From: an uncultured Chloroflexota bacterium
GTDB lineage: Bacteria; Chloroflexota; Anaerolineae; UBA4142; SHND01
Direction of reading: 5' to 3'
Assembly (NCBI GenBank): GCA_937870825.1
Contig: CALMZO010000151.1
Span: 1-64,000 of the forward strand
Length of the DNA: 64,000 bases
Position 1 is the stretch's first letter; every line of letters starts with the position of its first letter. The position numbers were made by a program, and so were the translations under genes. Below the pieces are notes generated by a model, which was not told the origin of the DNA, did no database searches, and saw only the letters and a program-made list of their open reading frames with translations. This document shows, piece after piece, positions 46,608 to 55,426 of the stretch.

Positions 46608-48112
46608 ACGTACAAATGGATTTAAAACAAAACGCGCGCCGTAGCGAGTGGCTGCTCTTTTTTTTGCTGGTGGTCTGCTTGGCATATTTTTTGCCGCGCT
46701 GGGCGGACTGGAATGTTAATTCGCGCATGGATTTGATTTTTGCGGTTGTTGACCAAAATACGTTGGCGATTGATGCGTATTATCAAAACACGGGCGATTA
46801 TGCGTTTTATCAAGGACATTACTATAGTGACAAAGCGCCCGGCGCTTCGCTACTGGGCATTCCGTTTTACGCGGCGTTCAAAGCATTGGGCGGACGCGTC
46901 CTTGTGGAACGGCTCGCGGCGGGGCTTGCCAATTCCGCATTCGCGGTCACGTTGAATGCAGACGGGCGCGGGATGATTGGCGAGAGTTTGTATTTTTTTG
47001 CGGCGACGACGTTTGTCACGTTTTTTACGAGCGTAATTCCATCCGCGATGGCGGGCGTTTTGGTATATCGGCTCGCGCGCGAGTGGACGGGTGCGAGTCG
47101 GATTGCCATCGTTGTTGCATTGACGTACGGGCTTGCGACCCCCGCGTTCGCGTACGCAAACAATTTGTATGGGCATCAGTTGAGCGCGTTCTTGTTATTG
47201 AGCGCGTTTTATTTGGCATCTCGCGCGGCGCGTGGGATTCGCCCGATGTTGTATGCCGCGCTGACCGGACTCGCGCTCGGTGTTGGTCTCATTACCGAAT
47301 ATCCGACGGCGTTGATTGTTGCGGGGATTGGTTTGTACGCATTGCACAAATGGCGCAACATCAAGATGGTTGCGTTCGCGTGCCTCGCGGGCTTGCCGCC
47401 GCTGCTCTTGATGTTTGCGTACAATTACGCGATTTTTCAAACGCCCCTGCCCGTCGGCTATTTGTATTCGCCGCTCTACAGCGAATTGCATCACACGGGT
47501 CTCGTGAGTGTAACGTATCCGAAACCTGACGTAATTTTTCAACTGCTGTTTGGCGCGCAGCGCGGGCTTTTTTTGCTGTCGCCAATTCTGCTCGTTGCAC
47601 TTGTGGGATTTTATTGGTTTGCGCGAGAACGCGCGCTGCGCGCGGAATTTTTTTTAACGCTGTGGGCAGTCACAAGTTTCTTGTTGTTTAACGGCTCATC
47701 GGCGATGTGGCAGGGCGGCTTTGCCGTCGGTCCGCGTTATCTTGTACCGATGCTGCCATTTCTTGTGCTGCCCCTCGCCTTTGTTTGGCAACACGCGCGC
47801 GCGACTTGGGTGCGCGCGGGCATCGCATCTGTGCTGGCGCTTTCTGTATGGTTGGTGTGGATAACAACCATCAGCGGACAGTTGTTTCCGCAGTATCAAA
47901 GTTTTCCACTCGTTCAATATTCGCTGCCCCGTTTTCTACAGGGTGACATTGCGCGCAATGTGGGAATGGTTTTCAACTTGAAGGGGTTCGCAAGTTTGTT
48001 GCCCTTGGCCATTTTAATCGGCGGGGGACTTGGATTCTTCAGATGGCAATCGCGTGCGGAAACCTCTGACGCGCAGCTGGCGCAACGCGAGACACGGACT
48101 GCGTTACGTTGA
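46604..48112 (+). CDS. GT-C-like (GT39-type) polytopic membrane protein
   Basis: NVNSRMDLIFAVVDQNTLAIDAYYQNTGDYAFYQGHYYSDKAPGASLLGIPFYAAFKAL: typical GT-C periplasmic loop; GTG start 46604. Confidence 0.8.
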   Translation: MNVQMDLKQNARRSEWLLFFLLVVCLAYFLPRWADWNVNSRMDLIFAVVDQNTLAIDAYYQNTGDYAFYQGHYYSDKAPGASLLGIPFYAAFKALGGRVLVERLAAGLANSAFAVTLNADGRGMIGESLYFFAATTFVTFFTSVIPSAMAGVLVYRLAREWTGASRIAIVVALTYGLATPAFAYANNLYGHQLSAFLLLSAFYLASRAARGIRPMLYAALTGLALGVGLITEYPTALIVAGIGLYALHKWRNIKMVAFACLAGLPPLLLMFAYNYAIFQTPLPVGYLYSPLYSELHHTGLVSVTYPKPDVIFQLLFGAQRGLFLLSPILLVALVGFYWFARERALRAEFFLTLWAVTSFLLFNGSSAMWQGGFAVGPRYLVPMLPFLVLPLAFVWQHARATWVRAGIASVLALSVWLVWITTISGQLFPQYQSFPLVQYSLPRFLQGDIARNVGMVFNLKGFASLLPLAILIGGGLGFFRWQSRAETSDAQLAQRETRTALR

Positions 48113-48140
48113 CTTTATCCTTTGAACTGCAGGAGTGGGA

Positions 48141-49634
48141 ATGATTTCGCCGATGGTCGCGCGCGCGGCGCGCGTAGGGTTGCTTTTTGTTTTGGTCACG
48201 AGCGGATGGCTGGTGATGATGTTTGCGCGCACGAGTTACGCGCAATCGGATACACTGCAATGGAGTCGCGCAATTCCCGTTTCCGGCGCGCTGGCTGGTT
48301 CGCGTTATCCTTCCATCGTCGCTGAAGACAACGGCAACGTCTTTTTGTTTTGGGGTTTCATCGAGCCGGGGACGCGCAGCACGATTTTCGTGAGCAAGTT
48401 TGACGGCGCGGCGTGGACCCGTCCCGTGGACATTTTGTTTGGCGGACCGCGCGTATTGGCGACTCTGGATGGGCGAGGCACGATACGCTTGATGTTTCAG
48501 TCCGGAGAAAACATCTCACTGCGCGATTCGAACATCCATGATGCAACATCCGTGCGCGGTTGGACCGGGGGAACGAACATTGATCGGGGGGGCGCGAACG
48601 TATTGGGCGACTATGCATTGGATGCTCAATCGAACATTTATTCGGTCTGGTTTCAAGGTATTCCGGATTGTAAAGAATGTTACAGCATCGCGTATGAAAA
48701 GGCAGGACAAGGGATTGACACCTCCCTGTCGTATCGCGTGCTTTCCGATTCGGAAACGCCGCCGCAGCGCCGTTTGCAATTGTTGCGGACGCTTTCGGAA
48801 ACCATGTACGCAATGTGGGATGCTCCCGCGAACGACCCGAACAAGGTTGGAATCGAATTGACGCTCTCTGAAAATGGAGGCGAAACGTGGTTGGCAGAAC
48901 CTCGCGCGCTGGCTTTTACCCAAGAGGATATTCGTCAGCCCTTGCTCATAGCCGACAAGAACGGCGCGCTCCTGCTGGTTTATAACTTTGGTGACAAGGA
49001 CGAGGTGTTTTACAGTACTTCGACCGACCGGGGCACAACCTGGACAGAACCGACGCCAATTCCCGGATTGTTTTCGAGCAGAGAGAATGGAGAGGACAAC
49101 TATTTTGCCGCCGCGACAGATAGCGCGGGTAACACGCATCTGATTGCGCCCGGACGCGCAGCCAAAACGCAAGTGGAATCCGGACTCTATCACGTGCAAT
49201 GGGATGGGACCGCATGGAGCCGTGCGCAAGAAATGTATCGCGGCAACACCACTGTGGATTATCCGGCAATTGCCATCGGCAACGGCAACCGCTTGCATGT
49301 TTCGTTTGCAACAAGTGACCGCAACCCGGTCGGGGGCAGCGCGGACAGAACGTTTCAAGTGTGGTACACCACCGCGCAAACGCAAGCGCCCGCACAAACG
49401 CGCGTGCCGCTTCCGACATTTACGCCTGTCCCGACCTCAACACCGCAGCCGGAACCGACAAGCACGGCATCGCCCACATCCACTCCGACACCGCTGCCAC
49501 TTGACCCGCAAGTTACGGCACCGGTCACCGGCGCAGTGAATACGCAAGAACCAATCGTCATCGCGATTGGCGTCGTCATTTTGGTTTTGGTTATCGTCAT
49601 TGGCGTCAACACACTGCTTCGCCGTCGGTCATGA
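48141..49634 (+). CDS. Surface-anchored BNR/sialidase-like beta-propeller protein
   Basis: YPSIVAEDNGNVFLFWGFIEPGTRSTIFVSKFDGAAWTRP, EVFYSTSTDRGTTWTEPTPI (Asp-box-like); C-terminal Pro/Thr-rich stalk and TM EPIVIAIGVVILVLVIVIGVNTLLRRRS. Confidence 0.75.
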   Translation: MISPMVARAARVGLLFVLVTSGWLVMMFARTSYAQSDTLQWSRAIPVSGALAGSRYPSIVAEDNGNVFLFWGFIEPGTRSTIFVSKFDGAAWTRPVDILFGGPRVLATLDGRGTIRLMFQSGENISLRDSNIHDATSVRGWTGGTNIDRGGANVLGDYALDAQSNIYSVWFQGIPDCKECYSIAYEKAGQGIDTSLSYRVLSDSETPPQRRLQLLRTLSETMYAMWDAPANDPNKVGIELTLSENGGETWLAEPRALAFTQEDIRQPLLIADKNGALLLVYNFGDKDEVFYSTSTDRGTTWTEPTPIPGLFSSRENGEDNYFAAATDSAGNTHLIAPGRAAKTQVESGLYHVQWDGTAWSRAQEMYRGNTTVDYPAIAIGNGNRLHVSFATSDRNPVGGSADRTFQVWYTTAQTQAPAQTRVPLPTFTPVPTSTPQPEPTSTASPTSTPTPLPLDPQVTAPVTGAVNTQEPIVIAIGVVILVLVIVIGVNTLLRRRS

Positions 49635-50818
49635 ACATTCTGTTCTTGTCTAATGTTCTGCCCTATCCTCTTGACGCGGGTCCAAAAGTACGCAGCTATT
49701 ATGTCCTGCGTTATCTTGCGCAAAACCATCGCGTAACCCTTGTGACGTTTACGCGCAACGCCGATTCGGCGGACGCGATTCGACATCTCGAATCGTTTTG
49801 CCACGCGGTGCATGGCGTACCCATTCGCCGTTCGCGTTTGCAAGATGCGATTCATCTCGCGCGCAGTTTTGTAACGGCGCGTCCGTTTTTGATATTGCGC
49901 GATGATTTGCGCGCGATGGATGAAAAAATTCGCGCTGTGGCGCAAACGAACGCGTTTGATACTGTCCACGCCGACCAACTCTCGACCGCGCATTATGCGC
50001 TGCGCGTGAAAAATGTGCGCCGCGTGCTCGACCAACACAACGCGGTCTGGACAATTACCCGGCGGCTCGCGGGGCAACAAACGTCCCGCGTGCAACGCAA
50101 TCTGCTCGAGCGCGAGGCGCGCTTGGTGCGCGAGTACGAAGCCGTCACCTGCGCCCAGTTCGACCACGTTGTCACGGTGACGGACGAAGACAAATGCGCG
50201 CTGACCTTTCCCGAACATCCACCGCGCTCACCGATTCCCACGATTCCGATTTGCATTGACCCGCAGGAAACAACCCCCATCGCATTCAATCCCACCGCGC
50301 GCGATGTGATTTGCATCGGCGGCATGTTTTATCCGCCGAACGTGGATGGCGTGATGTGGTTCGCGCGCCAGGTGTTGCCGCGCGTGTGGGAACAATCGCC
50401 CGCGACAAAATTTTTCATTGTCGGCGCGCGTCCCGCAGCTGTGCTGCGCGCGCTCGCACAAAACGAACCGCGCCTCGTCGTCACCGACTATGTAAGGGAT
50501 ACGAGCGTTTATTTGCAGCAAGCCGCCGCTTTCGTCGTGCCCTTGCGCGCGGGCGGCGGAATGCGCGTGAAAATTTTGGACGCCTGGGCGCGCGGCGTGC
50601 CGATGGTTTCTACGACGATCGGCGCCGAAGGCATTGAATATCAAGGCAATGAAAATATCCTCATTGCCGATTCGCCGGATAATTTTGCAAAGGCGGTTCT
50701 GCATTTGATTCAAGACCGCGCGTTTGCGGAAACGCTCGCGCGAAATGGGCGTGGGTGGGTTCATGCGAAATACGCGTGGCGTCAAGTGTACCGCGCGTGG
50801 GATACTGTCTATCCTTGA
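49631..50818 (+). CDS. Glycosyltransferase family 4
   Basis: MNILFLSNVLPYPLDAGPKVRSYYVLRYLAQNHRVTLVTF...VVPLRAGGGMRVKILDAWARGVPMVSTTIGAEGIEYQGNENILIADSPDNFAKAV. Confidence 0.93.
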   Translation: MNILFLSNVLPYPLDAGPKVRSYYVLRYLAQNHRVTLVTFTRNADSADAIRHLESFCHAVHGVPIRRSRLQDAIHLARSFVTARPFLILRDDLRAMDEKIRAVAQTNAFDTVHADQLSTAHYALRVKNVRRVLDQHNAVWTITRRLAGQQTSRVQRNLLEREARLVREYEAVTCAQFDHVVTVTDEDKCALTFPEHPPRSPIPTIPICIDPQETTPIAFNPTARDVICIGGMFYPPNVDGVMWFARQVLPRVWEQSPATKFFIVGARPAAVLRALAQNEPRLVVTDYVRDTSVYLQQAAAFVVPLRAGGGMRVKILDAWARGVPMVSTTIGAEGIEYQGNENILIADSPDNFAKAVLHLIQDRAFAETLARNGRGWVHAKYAWRQVYRAWDTVYP

Positions 50819-50819
50819 G

Positions 50820-50847
50820 TTGACGAAACCTTCCATTAAGATATACT
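50820..50847 (+). promoter_or_regulatory. Sigma70-type promoter TTGACG-N16-TATACT
   Basis: TTGACG 50820-50825; TATACT 50842-50847. Confidence 0.75.
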
Positions 50848-50857
50848 CGTTTTGTGC

Positions 50858-50875
50858 ACAGTACTCGAGTACTGT
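50858..50875. promoter_or_regulatory. 18-bp perfect palindrome ACAGTACTCGAGTACTGT (candidate operator or 5'-leader hairpin)
   Basis: Perfect inverted repeat directly downstream of the -10 box and 3 nt before the start codon at 50879. Confidence 0.7.
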
Positions 50876-50878
50876 ATC

Positions 50879-52126
50879 ATGCGCGACGGAGAAACGCGGT
50901 TGCGATTGCTTTATCTAGTGCCATATGCGCCAACACCGATTCGCACGCGTCCCTACCATCTTTTACGCGAATTCATCCGCGCGGGACATACCGTCACCCT
51001 GGCAAGCCTCTATGCAGAGGAAAATGAATACGGAGCGTTAGCGCAGTGGCGCGCCGCAGGCGTCGAAACGCTTGCGGCGCACTTGTCTCGCCCGCGCGCG
51101 ATGACGAATGTGCTGCGCGGTGCATTTACCACCGCACCGTTGCAAGCGGCGTATTGCTGGCAGCCCGCCTTGATGCAAACTGTTTTGCAGGCATTGGAGC
51201 AAAGCACGTTTGACGCGATTCAGGTTGAACATTTACGTGGCGCGTGGTATGGCTTGCACATTCAAGAATTTTTTAAAAAACAACATTGGCAAATCCCTGT
51301 AATTTGGGACAGCGTGGATTGCATCACCCACTTGTTTGAACAAGCAAGCCGCGCGAGCACAAAACGTGCGAGTCGCTTGATGTCGCGCGTCGAGCTTGGA
51401 CGCACACGTGCGTACGAAAAAAAATTGGCGCGCGCGTTCGCGCGAACGACGGTGGTTTCCACGCGCGAACGCGACGCGTTTTGCGAAATTTTGGAAGGGG
51501 ACTGCGAACGTGTGACCGTGGTGCCGAATGGTGTGGATGTCGAATTTTTCACTCCCCCCTCGTCTCCGCGCGATGCGGCGACGATTTTGTTTTCTGGTAA
51601 AATGAGTTATCACGCGAACGTAACGGCGGCATTTTATTTGCTCGATGAAATCATGCCGCAGGTGTGGGAGCTTATGCCGCACGCGCGTGTTGAAATCGTT
51701 GGACAAAATCCGCCGTCTGTTTTACAGCGGCGCGCGAATGAACGCGTTTCGGTTCTCGGTTACGTTCCCGATATGCGCCCGTACTTGCACCGCGCAACAG
51801 TCGCGTGCGCGCCGATTCGCTATGGCGCAGGCACACAAAACAAAGTGTTGGAAGCGATGGCGTGCGGCACAGCTGTGGTTGCCACCCCACAAGCGATTGC
51901 GGCGTTGGACGCCCAGTCCGAACGCGATGTGTTGGTTGGCACGGACCCGGCAAACCTCGCCGCGCAACTGGTGCGCGTCCTCACCGACGGACTGCTCCGG
52001 TCGCGCTTGGAGCAGCGCGGCAGACAGTACGTGGAACAAAATCATTTATGGCAGCGGAGCGCCAACTTGCTGACAAACGTTTACGAGCAGGCACGTCGAG
52101 ACGCCACGCGGGCAGGGAGAGTTTGA
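50879..52126 (+). CDS. Glycosyltransferase family 4
   Basis: LRLLYLVPYAPTPIRTRPYHLLREFIRAGHTVTLASLYAEE...VACAPIRYGAGTQNKVLEAMACGTAVVATPQAIAALDAQSERDVLVGTDP. Confidence 0.93.
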   Translation: MRDGETRLRLLYLVPYAPTPIRTRPYHLLREFIRAGHTVTLASLYAEENEYGALAQWRAAGVETLAAHLSRPRAMTNVLRGAFTTAPLQAAYCWQPALMQTVLQALEQSTFDAIQVEHLRGAWYGLHIQEFFKKQHWQIPVIWDSVDCITHLFEQASRASTKRASRLMSRVELGRTRAYEKKLARAFARTTVVSTRERDAFCEILEGDCERVTVVPNGVDVEFFTPPSSPRDAATILFSGKMSYHANVTAAFYLLDEIMPQVWELMPHARVEIVGQNPPSVLQRRANERVSVLGYVPDMRPYLHRATVACAPIRYGAGTQNKVLEAMACGTAVVATPQAIAALDAQSERDVLVGTDPANLAAQLVRVLTDGLLRSRLEQRGRQYVEQNHLWQRSANLLTNVYEQARRDATRAGRV

Positions 52127-52131
52127 GCGGA

Positions 52132-53604
52132 ATGTCCACCATCAATGTTGAACGAATTGCTACGAGTACACAATCTGCGACGCGCCGTTCCCAACAACGC
52201 ATTTATCTTGCCGCTTTGATTGTTGGAGACGCATTGACGATTGCGCTGGCGTTCACGCTCTCGTACGCTGTGCGTTTTGAATTGCCCATTTCGTTTTTTG
52301 AAGACAGCAGTCTGCCCGAACGCCTCCCCAATTTTTGGATCTTGTTCTTGATTCCACCGTTCTTGCTCGTCCTCTCGCTCTTTCAGCTCTATGACACGCA
52401 ATACCTGCTTGGGGGAATGCACGAATACTCGCGTGTGCTGAACGCAACCTCCGTCATCGTCACGTTCGTAATTGTTCTCTCGTTTCTCTTTCCCTTGCTG
52501 CGCGTCTCGCGCGGTTTCCTTGCCGTCAGTTGGATTATTGTTACCGCGCTGCTTTTGTTGGAACGTTTTGCCCTGCGGCATCTCGTCTATCGCTTGCGCC
52601 GTCATGGTTTCCTCACACGGCGCACACTGATTGTCGGCGCGGACGAAGACGCGCGCCATATCGCAGAGCAATTGTTGGCAACGCCGACGTGCGGCGCGGA
52701 ATTGCTCGGCTTTGTCGCGAACGACCACCCGGTCGGCACACCCCTCACGCGCAATCTCACCGTGGTCGGTACGCTTGAACGTTTGCCCGCACTGGTTGAA
52801 CGGTTGGGCGTAGAAGAGCTGATCCTTTCAACCGAAGGACTGCATCGCTCGGAAACAATACGCGTGTTTCAAAACTATGCGTATAACGAAGATATCGCAG
52901 TCCGTTTTTTGCCGGGGCTATTTGAAATTTTTGCGACGGGCGTGCAGGTTAAAGAAATCGGTTCCGTGCCGCTTGTTAGTATGAATCGCGTGCGGTTGAA
53001 CCCGTGGGAGTCGGCGTTCAAAACACTTGTGGATTATAGCGCGGCAGTTGTTTTGTTAATTTTGCTGTCGCCCATTTTTATCGCGCTCGCGCTGATGATT
53101 AAATCGGATTCGCCGGGTCCGGTCTTTCATCGGCGGCGCGTGGTGGGACGCGGCGGGCAGCCCTTTGACGCGTTCAAGTTCCGCACGATGCGAATTGACG
53201 GGGATGCGATTCTGGCGCAGTATCCCGAATTGCAAGCCGAGCTCAAACAAAATCACAAATTGAAACATGACCCGCGCGTGACGCGCGTCGGGCAAATTCT
53301 GCGTCACACTTCGCTCGACGAATTACCGCAGCTGTTCAACATTTTGTTGGGACAAATGAGCCTGGTCGGTCCGCGTATGATTACGCTTGAAGAAATGGAC
53401 AAGTATGGCAAGTGGCGCTGGAATTTGCTGACGGTCAAACCGGGCATTACGGGGTTATGGCAAATCAGTGGACGCAGTGATGTGACGTACGAGGAGCGCG
53501 TTCGCCTTGACATGTACTATATTCGCAACTATACATTGTGGCTCGACTTGCAGATTCTCTGGCGCACCGCGCCGGCCGTTCTGAGACGGCAAGGCGCATA
53601 TTGA
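52132..53604 (+). CDS. wbaP-like: Exopolysaccharide polyprenyl glycosylphosphotransferase (WbaP-type initiating transferase)
   Basis: Five TM-type N-terminus; FKTLVDYSAAVVLLILLSPIFIALALMIKSDSPGPVFHRRRVVGRGGQPFDAFKFRTMRID...LRHTSLDELPQLFNILLGQMSLVGPRMI...VKPGITGLWQISGRSDVTYEERVRLDMYYIRNYTLWLDLQILWRT. Confidence 0.95.
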   Translation: MSTINVERIATSTQSATRRSQQRIYLAALIVGDALTIALAFTLSYAVRFELPISFFEDSSLPERLPNFWILFLIPPFLLVLSLFQLYDTQYLLGGMHEYSRVLNATSVIVTFVIVLSFLFPLLRVSRGFLAVSWIIVTALLLLERFALRHLVYRLRRHGFLTRRTLIVGADEDARHIAEQLLATPTCGAELLGFVANDHPVGTPLTRNLTVVGTLERLPALVERLGVEELILSTEGLHRSETIRVFQNYAYNEDIAVRFLPGLFEIFATGVQVKEIGSVPLVSMNRVRLNPWESAFKTLVDYSAAVVLLILLSPIFIALALMIKSDSPGPVFHRRRVVGRGGQPFDAFKFRTMRIDGDAILAQYPELQAELKQNHKLKHDPRVTRVGQILRHTSLDELPQLFNILLGQMSLVGPRMITLEEMDKYGKWRWNLLTVKPGITGLWQISGRSDVTYEERVRLDMYYIRNYTLWLDLQILWRTAPAVLRRQGAY

Positions 53605-53624
53605 ACACGCCGCGCATCGCACTT

Positions 53625-53652
53625 TTGCGCCTTAATCGTTTTCGCGTATAAT
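53625..53652 (+). promoter_or_regulatory. Sigma70-like promoter TTGCGC-N16-TATAAT
   Basis: TTGCGC 53625-53630; consensus TATAAT 53647-53652, upstream of wzc-like gene. Confidence 0.65.
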
Positions 53653-53704
53653 TTGGCGCGTTGCCTGCACATAACGCAGCAGGCACATCGTGCAAGGAGC
53701 TTGG

Positions 53705-55306
53705 ATGGAATTACGACAGTACTTGAAGGTCTTCAAGAAATGGCTCTGGCTGATTGCGCTCGTGGCAGTTGTGGCAGGCGGCGCAAGTTATTATGCAACA
53801 AGCCAGTTGCCGCGCTTGTATCAATCCACTGCCAAAGTCATGGTCGGTGAAAGTTACCAAAAGCCGAATGCCACCGCCGGAGACATTGCCACCGGCTCGA
53901 TCCTCGCCGAAACTTACATTCAACTCGTCGAAACCACCGCCGTGCTGCGCGGTGTCAAAGAACAGCTTGGACTCTCCGCCAGTGTTGGCGAGCTGCGTAA
54001 TGCCGTCAGCGCCAGCGCTATCCAGCGCACGCAATTCCTCGAAGTGCGCGCGACCGATACGGAGCCCAAGCGCGCCGCATTGATTGCAAATGCTGTCGCA
54101 GAACAGTTGAAACTGTTGGGTCCCGCGTCTTCCAACGAGACCATTCAAAAGCAGCGCGAGTTTGTCACGGAACAAATTCAGGACCTCGAAGCCAAAATTG
54201 AAAAATCGGAAACCGAAATCGCGCAGCTCGAAGAAGCACTCAAGGCGACAACCAGCGTGCGCGAAGCCGCGGAGAAGCGCGCCGATGTTGACCGCCTGCG
54301 CGGACAAATCGCCACGTATCAACAAAACTACACCCAATTCATCAATTTCCTTGCGCCTTCTTCACCGAACACCCTTTCGATTCTTGAACCCGCCGAACCG
54401 CCGAATCAACCGTTTTCGCCGAACCTGCCGCTCAATGTCGGTCTCGCGGTTGCCATCGGCATTATTCTCGCCACGGCGGTGGTCTTTTTGATAGAGTATC
54501 TCGATGATACCGTCAAGACCAAAGATGATGTCATGCGCGTTCTGAACGCCTCCACGCTTGGGGAAATTGGACTCTTGAAAAACCGCAGTGACAAATTGAT
54601 TGCCGCCATCGAGCCGCGTTCGGCAAACGCGGAAGCGTACCGCATGTTGCGGACAAATATCAGTTTCTCTTCCGTTGACCAGGCCATTCGAATGATTCTT
54701 GTGACGAGCGCGAGTCCCAGCGAAGGCAAAAGCATTACAGCTGCCAATCTCGCGGTGACGATGGCACAAGCAGGCTATCGAACTGTGGTGCTTGACTGTG
54801 ACCTGCGCAAACCGACACAACACAAAGTGTTTGGGATTTCCAACGACGTCGGACTGACGAATGCGTTGCTGTCGCACGCGAATCTGACGAGTTTCATGCG
54901 CCCAACACGCGTAGAAAATTTGCGCGTGCTGACGACAGGTCCGTTGCCGCCGAACCCGGCAGAATTGCTCGGCTCGCGCAGCATGAGCGACTTGCTGACG
55001 ATGATGCAAAATGATACGGACGTGATTGTGATTGACAGTCCGCCGGTCCTTGCTGTCGCCGATGCAGCGATTCTTTCGCGCACGGCAGACGGGGTGCTGC
55101 TTGTGGTGGACAGTGGCAAGACGAAACGTGAATCCGCTCTGCGTGCCAAAGAAGCTCTCGAAAAAGCGGGCGCGCGTTTGTTGGGCATTGTTCTGAATCG
55201 TCTGCCCAGTGGTTCGAGCTATTATTCCTACAATAGCAAATATTACTCGAACGCGAGTGACACTGCCTCCGCTCGCTCGACAGCCGTTTCGTCGAGCTCC
55301 AGCTAG
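53705..55306 (+). CDS. wzc-like: Polysaccharide co-polymerase / BY-kinase (Wzz + tyrosine autokinase)
   Basis: MELRQYLKVFKKWLWLIALVAVVAGGASYYAT...; SASPSEGKSITAANLAVTMAQAGYRTVVLDCDLRKP (Walker A/A'); DVIVIDSPPVLAVADA; Tyr-rich tail SSYYSYNSKYYSN. Confidence 0.95.
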   Translation: MELRQYLKVFKKWLWLIALVAVVAGGASYYATSQLPRLYQSTAKVMVGESYQKPNATAGDIATGSILAETYIQLVETTAVLRGVKEQLGLSASVGELRNAVSASAIQRTQFLEVRATDTEPKRAALIANAVAEQLKLLGPASSNETIQKQREFVTEQIQDLEAKIEKSETEIAQLEEALKATTSVREAAEKRADVDRLRGQIATYQQNYTQFINFLAPSSPNTLSILEPAEPPNQPFSPNLPLNVGLAVAIGIILATAVVFLIEYLDDTVKTKDDVMRVLNASTLGEIGLLKNRSDKLIAAIEPRSANAEAYRMLRTNISFSSVDQAIRMILVTSASPSEGKSITAANLAVTMAQAGYRTVVLDCDLRKPTQHKVFGISNDVGLTNALLSHANLTSFMRPTRVENLRVLTTGPLPPNPAELLGSRSMSDLLTMMQNDTDVIVIDSPPVLAVADAAILSRTADGVLLVVDSGKTKRESALRAKEALEKAGARLLGIVLNRLPSGSSYYSYNSKYYSNASDTASARSTAVSSSSS

Positions 55307-55341
55307 ACTTGGCCCTCACGCGCGAGTATTGGCACGTACTT

Positions 55342-55375
55342 TTTTGCCGATGCGCATTTGCATCGGCAAAATTTT
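55342..55375. terminator. Rho-independent terminator
   Basis: TTTTGCCGATGC (55342-55353) GCATTT GCATCGGCAAAA (55360-55371) TTTT: perfect 12-bp stem after the wzc-like gene. Confidence 0.88.
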
Positions 55376-55426
55376 GTCTCTATCCGTGTATTGAGCGATG
55401 CGAATTTTTTAAGGATAAAAGATTGA

